NCBI GenBank assembly: GCA_017640785.1
Contig: JAEPPZ010000008.1
Location: 1 to 64,000, forward strand
Direction of reading: 5' to 3'
Length of the DNA stretch: 64,000 nt
Source of the DNA: Balneola sp.
GTDB taxonomy: Bacteria; Bacteroidota; Rhodothermia; Balneolales; Balneolaceae
Shown: positions 1 through 8,900 of the stretch, in pieces
Layout of the letters: every line of letters starts with the position of its first letter
How positions within the stretch are numbered: the stretch's first letter is position 1
Position numbers and translations under genes: made by a program
Notes under the pieces: model-generated
Databases searched by the model: none
Told to the model about the DNA's origin: nothing
What the model saw: only the letters and a program-made list of their open reading frames with translations

Positions 1-62
1 ACGTGTCCAATCGTTCCCACATTTACATGCGGCTTGGTGCGTTGAAAGGTCTCTTTTGCCAT
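1..62 (-). CDS. tuf: Elongation factor Tu, N-terminal fragment (cut by window edge)
   Basis: Reading the minus strand from an ATG at 62-60 gives MAKETFQRTKPHVNVGTIGH, the highly conserved first residues of EF-Tu, just before the P-loop. EF-Tu is the GTPase that delivers aminoacyl-tRNA to the ribosome. Only 20 codons lie inside the window; the rest continues leftward. It follows four tRNA genes on the same strand, the classical thrU-tyrU-glyT-thrT-tufB order of many bacteria. There is no clear Shine-Dalgarno upstream. The identification is very secure despite the short stretch. Confidence 0.93.
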   Translation of the reverse strand, partial: MAKETFQRTKPHVNVGTIGH

Positions 63-111
63 GTCTTTGTCTTGTTTGTGTTAATTAAATTTGTAAAACG
101 ATTACCGACAG

Positions 112-183
<72 letters not shown>

Positions 184-196
184 TTCTATTCCAATG

Positions 197-269
197 AGCG
201 AGCGACCGGGATCGAACCGGCAACATTCACCTTGGAAGGGTGACACTCTACCAATTGAGTTACGCTCGC
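197..269 (-). tRNA. tRNA-Gly (anticodon TCC)
   Basis: Minus-strand cloverleaf of 73 nt with acceptor GCGAGCG/CGCTCGC, U8-A9, anticodon stem TCACC/GGTGA with loop CTTCCAA (anticodon TCC) and T arm GGTTCGATCC. CCA is not encoded. It is the third tRNA of the four-gene cluster. Confidence 0.95.
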
Positions 270-276
270 TTTTGCG

Positions 277-359
277 TGGGGAGAGCAGGATTCGAACCTA
301 CGAAGTCGTAAGACAACAGATTTACAGTCTGCCCCAGTTGGCCGCTTTGGTATCTCCCC
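277..359 (-). tRNA. tRNA-Tyr (anticodon GTA)
   Basis: Minus-strand class II tRNA of 83 nt with a long variable arm, acceptor GGGGAGA/TCTCCCC, discriminator A and anticodon GTA in the loop TGTAAAT. The long extra arm plus GTA identifies tyrosine. It is second in the cluster. Confidence 0.95.
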
Positions 360-384
360 AATTTTTTCAATAAATCAATGAATG

Positions 385-457
385 AGCCAGTGGCCGGAGT
401 CGAACCGACGACCGACGGTTTACAAAACCGTTGCTCTACCAACTGAGCTACACTGGC
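385..457 (-). tRNA. tRNA-Thr (anticodon TGT)
   Basis: Minus-strand cloverleaf of 73 nt with acceptor GCCAGTG/CACTGGC, anticodon stem ACGGT/ACCGT, loop TTTGTAA (anticodon TGT) and T arm GGTTCGACTCC. It is the first tRNA of the operon-like Thr-Tyr-Gly-Thr-tuf group. Confidence 0.95.
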
Positions 458-529
458 ATTTTCGAAAGACTGGAAAAATACTCATAGTTCATCTTATAGT
501 CAACAAGTCCTTGCGAAAAAAATCATGAA

Positions 530-1171
530 CTATTTTGAGTTTTCCACATCCTTTTTTCCAGACCTGAAAATTAAGAATTTTAGTAATACAACCACAATAA
601 TAGCGCCTAAAATTAACTTTCCATAGTTGGATAAATACCTCCCAATTATTTCCCAATTATCCTGAACATACCAACCGGCTCCAAGAAGCAGAGCGTTCCA
701 CAAAATTGAACTGAGAAAAGAGTTCATTACAGTGTAGGAAACCTTTAAACCGCTCATGCCTGTGGTGAGGGAAATTACTGATCTGGTCCCTGCTAAAAAT
801 CTGTTGCCAAACACAACCCATTGCCCCCATTTATTCATCCATTTTTTTCCTTTTTGGAAGTATTTATAGTCAATGAACTTCAATAAAAGATGACTCTTCG
901 GATTCTCTTCAATTTGTGACCCCCACTTCTTTCCAAACCAATACATATTCATAAAGCCTACAACAGAAGCAACTACTGTAACAACAAATAAGAGCGTAAA
1001 TGAAACCGTCCCCTCAGCGGCTAAATAACCACCAAAAGCAACTATCACATCTCCCGGCATTGGGGGAATCAGGTTTTCAAGGTATGCAATGCCAAAAAAG
1101 ATCAAATAAATCCCAATTGGAGGAACTACCTCAATCCAGTCTACTATATTTTGAACTATTTGATCTGCCAT
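530..1171 (-). CDS. DedA family membrane protein
   Basis: A 213-residue inner-membrane protein of the DedA/SNARE-associated (VTT domain) family. Near residue 32 it has the family motif ENLIPPMPGD followed by FGGYLA, and near residue 122 the second motif FGNRFLAGTRS, where conserved arginines are needed in characterised members. Family members act as transporters or flippases linked to undecaprenyl-phosphate or phosphatidylethanolamine turnover and membrane potential; the substrate here is unknown. Its ATG directly abuts the ispF stop codon, so it is the last gene of a queA-ispD-ispF-dedA operon. Confidence 0.88.
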   Translation of the reverse strand: MADQIVQNIVDWIEVVPPIGIYLIFFGIAYLENLIPPMPGDVIVAFGGYLAAEGTVSFTLLFVVTVVASVVGFMNMYWFGKKWGSQIEENPKSHLLLKFIDYKYFQKGKKWMNKWGQWVVFGNRFLAGTRSVISLTTGMSGLKVSYTVMNSFLSSILWNALLLGAGWYVQDNWEIIGRYLSNYGKLILGAIIVVVLLKFLIFRSGKKDVENSK

Positions 1172-1657
1172 TTAATCTGCCATTGAAAGAAGAACTACAG
1201 CAGAACTTGAAATCCCTTCTTTTCTACCTTCAAACCCCAACCACTCTGAAGTAGTAGCCTTTATAGAAATATTCTCTATCGCTGTATTCAAATCCGAAGA
1301 AATCAACTCTCTGATTTCAGAAATATATGGCTTCAACTTTGGCTCCTGAGCTACCACAGTAGCATCCAGGTTTCCTAATACATACCCTTTACTTTGGATC
1401 AACTTGTAAGCATCACGAAGAAGGATCCTGCTGTCTACATTTTTATATTTCGGATCTGTATCCGGAAAATGAGTTCCAATATCCCCCAATGCCAGAGCTC
1501 CCAATAACGCATCGGTTATTGCATGAAGCAAAACATCTGCATCTGAGTGTCCGTCCAGCCCTAATTCATGAGCTATCTCAACCCCACCCAGTATTAGCTT
1601 TCGGTTTGGCACTAGTTTGTGCACATCGTACCCATAACCAATTCTTATACTATGCAT
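1172..1657 (-). CDS. ispF: 2-C-methyl-D-erythritol 2,4-cyclodiphosphate synthase
   Basis: IspF (161 residues, normal length) cyclises CDP-ME 2-phosphate to ME-cPP in the MEP isoprenoid pathway. The zinc ligands are visible as D11 and H13 in GYDVH and H45 in the [20 protein letters not shown] region. The C-terminal block [15 protein letters not shown] is the usual nucleotide-binding segment. The gene overlaps ispD by 8 bp, which suggests translational coupling of two steps of one pathway. The enzyme is a cytoplasmic homotrimer. Confidence 0.96.
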   Translation of the reverse strand: MHSIRIGYGYDVHKLVPNRKLILGGVEIAHELGLDGHSDADVLLHAITDALLGALALGDIGTHFPDTDPKYKNVDSRILLRDAYKLIQSKGYVLGNLDATVVAQEPKLKPYISEIRELISSDLNTAIENISIKATTSEWLGFEGRKEGISSSAVVLLSMAD

Positions 1658-2345
1658 TCCAGCCCTCCGCTATTATCTCTGCCATTTTCAAATCTACAGG
1701 ACATGTAATTTTCAGATTCTCGAAATCCCCCATTACCATTTTTACTCTACCATCAATCCGCTCAACCAACGATGCGTCATCTGTGCCTAAAAAATCTTCT
1801 TTTAATGCTGATCTATATGCTTCAACAATCAGATCTTTTGTAAAAACCTGCGGGGTTTGCGCTTGCCATAGTGAGTCTCTTTCAGGAGTACTTTTAATTT
1901 CAAGATAGCCCTTTACTTCCTTGATAGTATCCTTAACCGGAACACCTAATACAGCGCCACCAAATTCATCTGCTGTTTTAAAACAGTTAACAATGAGCTC
2001 TTCTTTCACGAAGGGACGAGCAGCATCATGCACTGCTACCAACTCAACACCGGTGTTTAGAACCTTTATTCCATTCCAAATCGAGTATTGCCTTTCAGAA
2101 CCCCCTTCAACTACCTCAAGGCTAACGGATCTACTCTCCAGCTCCGAACATATACGCTTGCAAGTACTGATATAATTTTTTGGAGCAGGAATTATGATCT
2201 GCATCATTCCATCAATATTTAGAAAACATTCGATGGACCTCTGAAGTATAGTTTTACCTGAAACCTCAATAAACGCCTTGGGTACATCGGAACCCAAACG
2301 GGTTCCTGACCCGGCAGCCGGAATTATGACCGCCTTCGACTTCAA
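1650..2345 (-). CDS. ispD: 2-C-methyl-D-erythritol 4-phosphate cytidylyltransferase
   Basis: IspD (231 residues) makes CDP-ME from MEP and CTP. The glycine-rich nucleotidyltransferase loop [10 protein letters not shown] is at residues 9-18 with the catalytic lysine at K23, and the VHDAARPFV block (metal/CTP site) and the TPQVF block are in the expected order. The start lies right after the queA stop and the end overlaps ispF. With ispF it indicates a functional MEP pathway; quinones and the carotenoids suggested by the crtI-like gene at 57.5 kb are possible products. Confidence 0.96.
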   Translation of the reverse strand: MKSKAVIIPAAGSGTRLGSDVPKAFIEVSGKTILQRSIECFLNIDGMMQIIIPAPKNYISTCKRICSELESRSVSLEVVEGGSERQYSIWNGIKVLNTGVELVAVHDAARPFVKEELIVNCFKTADEFGGAVLGVPVKDTIKEVKGYLEIKSTPERDSLWQAQTPQVFTKDLIVEAYRSALKEDFLGTDDASLVERIDGRVKMVMGDFENLKITCPVDLKMAEIIAEGWNA

Positions 2346-3401
2346 TTAAAGGATCAACATTGCATCGCCAAATGAGAATAAGCGATAGTTTTCCTTTTTA
2401 GCCTCTTCATACGCCTTCATTATGAAATCGTAACCTCCGAATGCCGCTGCCAGCATAAGTAATGTAGATTCCGGGCGATGGAAATTGGTGATCAAACCTT
2501 CCGTTATTTTAAAATTGTAAGGAGGGTAAATAAACTTATCCGTCCATCCGGTTCCCATTTTTGACATACCGCTAGCCATCACACTTGTTTCAATAGCACG
2601 AACTGCGCTAGTTCCAATAGCTACCACTTTATTCTTTTTTGATGATAAAGCGACATTTATTTTGTCGGATGTTTCTTTTGAAAGGAAATAATTTTCCGAA
2701 TCCATTCTATGCTTTGTAAGATCTTCCACTTCTACATTCCGGAATGTTCCCCAACCAATATGAAGGGTGATCGGAAGCATCTCAACTCCTTTCTTTTCGA
2801 TCTTTTTGATCAGATCTTCTGTAAAATGCATTCCAGCTGTTGGCGCTGCAACTGCTCCTCTTTCTGTAGCATACACAGTTTGGTATCTATCCTTATCTTC
2901 ATCAACAGGCTCTCTTTCGATGTATGGAGGAAGGGGCATTTTGCCTAGCGCATCTAATTTCTCGTACAATTCATCGTAACCTCCATCAAAAAGGAATCGA
3001 ATTGTTCGGCCTCTTGAGGTTGTATTGTCAACAACTTCTGCCATCAACTCATCATCTTCTTCTCCGAAATAGAGTTTATTCCCGATTCTGATTTTTCTGG
3101 CAGGCTCAACTAAAACATCCCAAAGCATATTTTCAGGCTGAAGCTCTCTCAACAAGAACACTTCTATGTCAGCTTCTGTTTTTTCTTTTTTACCATTTAA
3201 ACGAGCAGGAAAAACCTTTGTGTTGTTATAGATTACAACATCGCCTTCGTTTAAATATTCATGTATATCAGAAAATTTTCTATGCTCAATAGTTTCTTCT
3301 GCTCTATTAAGAACCATAAGTCGAGCGTCATCTCTTTTCTTGAGTGGTTCTTCTGGTACGTTTAATCCTTCTAGTTCGTATCTAAAATCGGTGAGTTTCA
3401 T
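2346..3401 (-). CDS. queA: tRNA preQ1(34) S-adenosylmethionine ribosyltransferase-isomerase
   Basis: QueA transfers and isomerises the ribosyl moiety of SAM onto preQ1 in tRNA, giving epoxyqueuosine. Family blocks are clear: YNNTKVFPARL, APTAGMHFT, HIGWGTF, IGTSAVRA and FHRPESTLL. I chose the ATG at 3401 because the protein then begins MKLTDFRYEL, the usual QueA N-terminus, giving 351 residues. An AAGGAG sits 2 nt upstream, which is unusually close. The frame stays open to another ATG at 3470, adding 23 residues of no family character; that start cannot be excluded. It is first in the ispDF-dedA operon. Confidence 0.93.
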   Translation of the reverse strand: MKLTDFRYELEGLNVPEEPLKKRDDARLMVLNRAEETIEHRKFSDIHEYLNEGDVVIYNNTKVFPARLNGKKEKTEADIEVFLLRELQPENMLWDVLVEPARKIRIGNKLYFGEEDDELMAEVVDNTTSRGRTIRFLFDGGYDELYEKLDALGKMPLPPYIEREPVDEDKDRYQTVYATERGAVAAPTAGMHFTEDLIKKIEKKGVEMLPITLHIGWGTFRNVEVEDLTKHRMDSENYFLSKETSDKINVALSSKKNKVVAIGTSAVRAIETSVMASGMSKMGTGWTDKFIYPPYNFKITEGLITNFHRPESTLLMLAAAFGGYDFIMKAYEEAKKENYRLFSFGDAMLIL

Positions 3402-3572
3402 CTCTCCTTGGGTTGAATGGAGTTTTAAATTGCTGTTTTCAAAAGTTGAGAAAGATAGCGTTTTATTCATTCTTTTTCAATTCAACTTCATTTGAACTCC
3501 TATTTATTATTATGCGTTGTTTGATTATACTTATAGGTGCGGTTCAACGTTAACGAACCAAATTATTACATC

Positions 3573-4088
3573 ATGAAAAAACATCTTTATTACTTTTTAC
3601 CTGCAATCATTTTATTGCTAACCTTTGACGCCAAAGCTCAAATGCGTGGTGATGTTTCACAGCCTTTTGATTACAGAGGAGCGGTTGTTAATACCCAAAG
3701 TGCAACTGTACAAAGTAAATTGGCTGATTTTTTTCAAAACAAAGTTCAAATGAGTCACTCATATTCTATGAGTTTCGGTTCTGTTGGTGGCTCATATCAA
3801 AACCTGAATGCATACACTAATACTATGAATATTGCATTCAGTGATAGACTCCAGGGACGCGTTGACGTTTCCTTTTTTCACTCTCCGTTTGGCGGAAATA
3901 ATTTATATGGCATGGGGCAGAACGAACCACGGGTAATGCTTAGTAATGCAGAACTAAATTATCAGATCAGCGACCGGGCAACAATAAGTTTCCAGTATCA
4001 AAGATCTCCTTACAGTCCTTATGGAATTTCACCGTTCGGGTATAATCGTTATAACAATTTTAACCGCTTTAATTCTAGGTTCTATTAA
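3573..4088 (+). CDS. Hypothetical secreted protein
   Basis: A 171-residue protein that I do not recognise. It begins with a clear signal peptide (MKKHLYYFLPAIILLLTFDA, cleavage near AKAQ), followed by a Ser/Asn/Tyr/Gly-rich mature part with alternating hydrophobic residues, and ends in an Asn/Tyr/Arg/Phe-rich tail. This looks like a small periplasmic or outer-membrane beta-rich protein. I preferred the ATG at 3573 over the in-frame one at 3537 because it places the lysines directly at the N-terminus of the signal peptide. It lies 7 bp before the LytR_C gene and probably shares its transcript. Confidence 0.7.
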   Translation: MKKHLYYFLPAIILLLTFDAKAQMRGDVSQPFDYRGAVVNTQSATVQSKLADFFQNKVQMSHSYSMSFGSVGGSYQNLNAYTNTMNIAFSDRLQGRVDVSFFHSPFGGNNLYGMGQNEPRVMLSNAELNYQISDRATISFQYQRSPYSPYGISPFGYNRYNNFNRFNSRFY

Positions 4089-4095
4089 TTCCTGA

Positions 4096-4560
4096 ATGGC
4101 TCATCATCAAGACGAGAAGAACTCAACATCAAAAGATCTTTATTTAAATTCAGCAATTGGATTTCTGAGTGTTCTTCTACTCGGATTGCTGCTTGCTCTT
4201 TTTACTCGCATCATTTACCCAAGAGTTTTCAATCAAAGAGCTGATCATTCTTCTGAATTAATTGGTTCTATTATTCAATTAGAGGTATTAAATGGTTGTG
4301 GAGAGTCAGGGATCGCAAATAACTTTACAAATCTGTTAAGAAATAATGGGTTTGATGTTGTTGAGGTAGGGAATTTTGAACGATTTGATGTTGAGAATAC
4401 TTTTGTAATTTCCAGAAGTTCATCATTTAACAATGCAAAGAGAGTTGCAGATGCTCTTGGAGTTAGTGAGGAAAATATAATACGTGAAGAGTCCGATGAT
4501 TTTTATCTTGACGTTACGGTTGTACTTGGAAAAGACTATAACAATCTAAATACTAATTAA
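4096..4560 (+). CDS. LytR C-terminal (LytR_C) domain protein with one membrane helix
   Basis: A 154-residue protein with a short cytoplasmic N-terminus, one transmembrane helix (about residues 20-40) and an extracytoplasmic domain starting IQLEVLNGCGESGIA. That is the LytR_C pattern (VLNGsG..G.A) seen alone or behind LCP phosphotransferase domains. No LCP catalytic domain is present. The role is unknown but envelope-associated. It sits immediately before rsfS, an arrangement I believe recurs in this group. Confidence 0.75.
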   Translation: MAHHQDEKNSTSKDLYLNSAIGFLSVLLLGLLLALFTRIIYPRVFNQRADHSSELIGSIIQLEVLNGCGESGIANNFTNLLRNNGFDVVEVGNFERFDVENTFVISRSSSFNNAKRVADALGVSEENIIREESDDFYLDVTVVLGKDYNNLNTN

Positions 4561-4575
4561 ACTAAAATAGATACA

Positions 4576-4977
4576 TTGCCTAAAAAAGAACAATTTTCGA
4601 ACGCTTATTCTGAAGAAGATCTAAAAACAAATGAAGTTTTAGATGCTATTACAGAGGCTTTATTAAGTAAAAAGGCTAATGATATTACTGTTTTAGATGT
4701 TTCTGAATTAACTACACTCGCAGAGTTTTTTGTAATATGCCATGGTAATTCCGATGTACAAGTTAAGGCACTTGCCGACATTGTAGAGGAAGATGTATTG
4801 AATAAATGCTCAGAAAAGTCCTGGAGAAAAGAAGGTGGAAGCTCCAGAGCATGGATTATTTTAGATTATGTTAACATTGTAGTTCATGTAATGAGTGAAG
4901 AGAAAAGGAATTACTATAACATCGAGAAAATGTGGAATGATGCAAAAATCACTCATATCAAAGATGAAGTAAATTAA
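4576..4977 (+). CDS. rsfS: Ribosome silencing factor RsfS (Iojap family)
   Basis: RsfS binds ribosomal protein uL14 and blocks subunit joining when nutrients are scarce. Conserved blocks are LDVSELTTLAEFFVICHGNSDVQV and the tail WIILDYVNIVVHVM..EKRNYYNIEKMW. The 133-residue frame starts at TTG (4576); no ATG or GTG gives a full-length protein, so TTG is likely the real start. It lies 15 bp downstream of the LytR_C gene and 6 bp before the dehydrogenase gene, probably in one operon. Confidence 0.93.
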   Translation: MPKKEQFSNAYSEEDLKTNEVLDAITEALLSKKANDITVLDVSELTTLAEFFVICHGNSDVQVKALADIVEEDVLNKCSEKSWRKEGGSSRAWIILDYVNIVVHVMSEEKRNYYNIEKMWNDAKITHIKDEVN

Positions 4978-4983
4978 ATTGAA

Positions 4984-5961
4984 ATGGCTCAACAAATTCC
5001 GAAAGTTCTTGTAACAGAGCCAATCCCTGAAAAAAACTTAGCCTATCTTCGGGAACATTCTATTATCAAAGTCGGTGCAAAAGGAGAGTTTCAAAATGAG
5101 AATAACCTCATTAATGCCATTGCGAATTATGATGCACTCCTTTGTATGTTATCCAATCCTATTACAAAAAAAGTTTTAGAGGCCGCTCATAAACTGAAAA
5201 TAGTTGCCAATTTTGCTGTTGGCTATAACAATATAGATGTAGAAACAGCCAAAACTCTTGGAATAAAGGTAGCCAACACACCGGATGTTCTTACTGAAGC
5301 ATGTGGTGATTTTGCCATGGGATTGCTTATGGCTGTAACAAGAAAGTTTAATGAAGCTGAACAATATCTAAGAGAAGGGAACTTTACCGGATGGGAACCT
5401 CTGGGATTTTTGGGGATGGAGTTGAGAGGAAAAACACTTGGAATTGTTGGAATGGGAAGAATTGGTCAAGCTTTTGCACATCGGGCTCGCGCTTTTGGAA
5501 TGAACATAGCCTATCACAATCGTTCCAGAGTTAGCCCTCAAATTGAAGGCTCTCTCAATGCTAAATTTGTTTCTACAATTGAGGAATTGGCAAAAATCTC
5601 TGATGTACTTAGTTTAAATTGTCCCTTAACGAATGAAACGCATCATTTAGTTAATGAGAATCTTTTAAAGCTAATGCCCTCACATTCTATTTTGATTAAC
5701 ATTTCACGTGGCCCAGTGGTAGATGAAGCAGCTCTTGCTTATGCCCTTCAAAATAAGATCATTGCAGGAGCAGGAATAGATGTGTTTGAAAAGGAACCCA
5801 AAGTTCATCCCGATTTGCTTAAAGCCCCAAATTGTGTTCTGTTGCCACATATTGCAAGCGCAACTTTTGAAACCAGAGAAGCAATAGGTATGCTTGCATC
5901 TAAAGCTATAGTTTCAGTGCTTAAAGGTGAACATGATCGCAATATTCCTAACCTCATTTAG
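4984..5961 (+). CDS. D-2-hydroxyacid dehydrogenase (glyoxylate/hydroxypyruvate reductase-like)
   Basis: A 325-residue NAD(P)-dependent D-isomer-specific 2-hydroxyacid dehydrogenase. The Rossmann motif GMGRIG is at 156-161 and the catalytic triad reads R242 (SRG), E271 (FEKEP) and H289 (LPHIASAT). The basic NRSR at 179-182 after the second beta strand favours NADPH, and ANFAVGYNNID resembles GRHPR-type enzymes. It probably reduces glyoxylate or hydroxypyruvate; the substrate cannot be fixed from sequence. It ends 2 bp before the sensor kinase gene. Confidence 0.87.
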   Translation: MAQQIPKVLVTEPIPEKNLAYLREHSIIKVGAKGEFQNENNLINAIANYDALLCMLSNPITKKVLEAAHKLKIVANFAVGYNNIDVETAKTLGIKVANTPDVLTEACGDFAMGLLMAVTRKFNEAEQYLREGNFTGWEPLGFLGMELRGKTLGIVGMGRIGQAFAHRARAFGMNIAYHNRSRVSPQIEGSLNAKFVSTIEELAKISDVLSLNCPLTNETHHLVNENLLKLMPSHSILINISRGPVVDEAALAYALQNKIIAGAGIDVFEKEPKVHPDLLKAPNCVLLPHIASATFETREAIGMLASKAIVSVLKGEHDRNIPNLI

Positions 5962-5963
5962 AA

Positions 5964-8900
5964 GTGAAAGCTATAAAATCTAAAAAAATTACCGCGCTTT
6001 TCTCTCTGCTTTTGTTGAGTGTGCTAAGTCTGGCAATTCTGGAAGTTACCTTTTATACCAATCCGCCTTCTGAATCCGAGATCGAAGAGATGGCTGCTCA
6101 AAATGTAGGATCTGCGGTTAAAGTCTTAGAAAGATTCATAACAGATTTTAAAAGTAAAAGCAGAGTACTTGGCAAAAAGATTACGCCATTACTATCTAAA
6201 GATTCTTCATCTGAACAGATACACGACCTGATCAATAAAGAAACAAATTTCTGGGGTGTAGAATTACGAGATAGCACAAAAGCCTTGGTGTGGACAGGTT
6301 TTAGAATCCCGAATAATAAACCATCAGCTACCTCAGATACTCTTCTGATAGAGATTGTTAACGTTCAAAATGTTTTGGCTATTAAAGCTACACAATGGCT
6401 TTATGATGATCTTGGTAACTCATACTCTCTCACCTCTGCAAAAAAACTAAAACAAACTAATGTTCTGGATCTGGGTAGTGATACAGAATTAAGTATATCT
6501 GATGTTCTTGGTATAGATTTCAATTTCCCTGTTCATTTTAGTATTAATGAACCAGTTCCTGATGACTTAATATTTAAGACCGAGCAATTCTTTAAAGAAG
6601 GTAATTTTGCCACCACAATTTATGCTGCTAAAGATGATATAGACACATTTTCAGAATCAAGAAAAGCAGACCATTCAAAACTGCGACTGATATTTATTGT
6701 TCTGATAATATTTATTACGGAGCTTTTCCTCTCTTCACTATCCTTCATATATAACCCAAAGAAGGTTTTTCTTATCTCTACAGCTTCTATTTTCATATTC
6801 TGGATTCTGAGCTGGCTCCTCTTGCCTTTTCTTGATCTGGATCTTGTTTTAGGAGCACAAACGGTTCAAACAGAACTCTTTTATCTGGGACTCAATTCAT
6901 TTCTAGCATTTGCATTTGCCGTCTTTATTACGGATTTCTATTACTCCAACAAATCTTTCAAATACAAGCTACCATTTACCTATGGAGTAATTATAAATTC
7001 CGTAATCGGCATTTTAATTGCACTTGTATTAGTTGGTATATCATTATCTCTATTTAGAATTGCTGCTGAAACATCACTTAACCTGAACGATCTGAGTCTG
7101 GTTCCTGAGCTCAGTATTATTTTATATTTCCTTTTTGCAGGCGTACTATGGATAGCATCTTCCTGGTCAATAGTATACTTATTTACCTTTTTGCTAAAAT
7201 CAATTAGCGCAAAAGGATTTATATCCCTTACCCTGCTTAGCATTAGTTTTTTTCTAACCCTTTTAGCCCTTTATTTTTACCATCTGAACTCAGAAAAAGT
7301 CTGGATACCGGTGCTGGCAAGTATCCTCTTTTTCCTTCTTATAGCAACCTCCTATTTTTCATGGAACGGTTTTTTAAACCTTAGAGACAAATCACGGTTA
7401 AGACTTCTTCTTTTAATTTGTGCAGTGTCTTCCGGACTAGCCTATGCTCCGTTTTATTATGGACAAATTGAGTGGCGTTCAGATACTATGAAAAATGAAG
7501 CAAGGAGTTTTGCAAAAGAAAGCGAACTTGAGATCGAGACCATTACAGTGGAAACACTATATATTCTGGAAGAAGTATTATCTAAACTTGAACTCTCTTC
7601 TACTGATAATGAATCTCTGATAACCTCAGAATTCAACTCCCAAATTGAGCTGCTTTTTCGCCAAAACCCCGATTGGCAGACGTTTTCGTTTTCAGTTCAA
7701 TTAATAGATAGCAATGGTGATCCTATATCGGAATTTACTTCTAATTTGAATGCTCCGGGGTGGACAAAAGCCTACGATATGTTCAGCCTGGAGGTGCCTT
7801 ATGTTCAGGAGCGTATAAGAAGAGAACGATTAAGACCCATTATACGAAGAAATCCACTTGAGCAACCCCCTGCAAAATACACTTCATTCAGACAAGGCTG
7901 GATTCCATTTTTCAAATCCCCAACAAGCGAAGAAAAACTGGGATGGATCATATGTTCAGTGTATCAGGAACAGCCACAATACAGAAAACCCTTGCGTGCT
8001 GTAGTTGCCAGTAAAAAAGAAGAGGATACAAACTCTACTTTTCTTTTAAGTGAATATGAGAACAAAATACTAACCAGGAACTCTCTTTCCGGATTGCCTT
8101 TAGAAATCCCTAATTACACTATGCTATCTGAAGAAATTGATTCCAGATTAAATCAGGATTCTTTGTTTGTTACTTCTGAGACCATTCACGGAGCTGAGGT
8201 TGTAGAATTGTTCTGGAAGCTATCACCAAGCAAAGTGGTTAAAGTTTCTACCTTAGAAGTTACTTTATTCAATCATGTTTTTTCCATTCTCAGATTCTTC
8301 TTTTATCTGTTGGTCTCCATTTTTATAATATCAATAATTCTTCAATGGCGAAGAGATTTTAAGATTTTTGAATCTAACAGAAAATTCAGGGATCGGTTTA
8401 TTGACCGCTTTATTATAGCATCTTTGCTTTGCCTGATTGCATTGATCGCAACTTCCTCAGTAGCAATTACAAACCAAAGCCAAGAAATCACTATTGACGA
8501 ACTGGAAAATAAGTTAGTGGGTATAAACTCAACTTTTGAGAGTAGCGAAGAAAGTGATATTAACCAGACGCTTCTGTTATCCAGCACCCTCATCAATTCT
8601 GATGCAGTTCTTTTTGAAGGCAACACTTTGGTTGGATCAACTGCCCCACAAATATTCTCTCAACATTTATTACCTGCTCAAGTGCCTTGGAATGTCTACG
8701 ATGCTATAATAACCAACGGTAGTGAAATAGAAATTGAGCAATTTACATTGGGAGAGCTGGAATTTTTAATTGGCTATACCCCAGTAAAGAAAGATGGGGT
8801 AATAACCAATATTGCAGCAATCCCTACTTTTTTAAAAACGCCGACTTTTAATGAACAACTGCTTACCACCATAAGCTATCTTGTAGGTCTTTTTGTTCTG

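Noticed and set aside
1489-1908. 139-codon plus-strand frame
   Set aside because: Antisense to ispF and ispD, which are certain on the minus strand; no motif.
3402-3536. preQ1 riboswitch before queA
   Set aside because: The leader is AT-rich and lacks the small hairpin plus A-rich tail pattern of preQ1 classes as far as can be read by eye.
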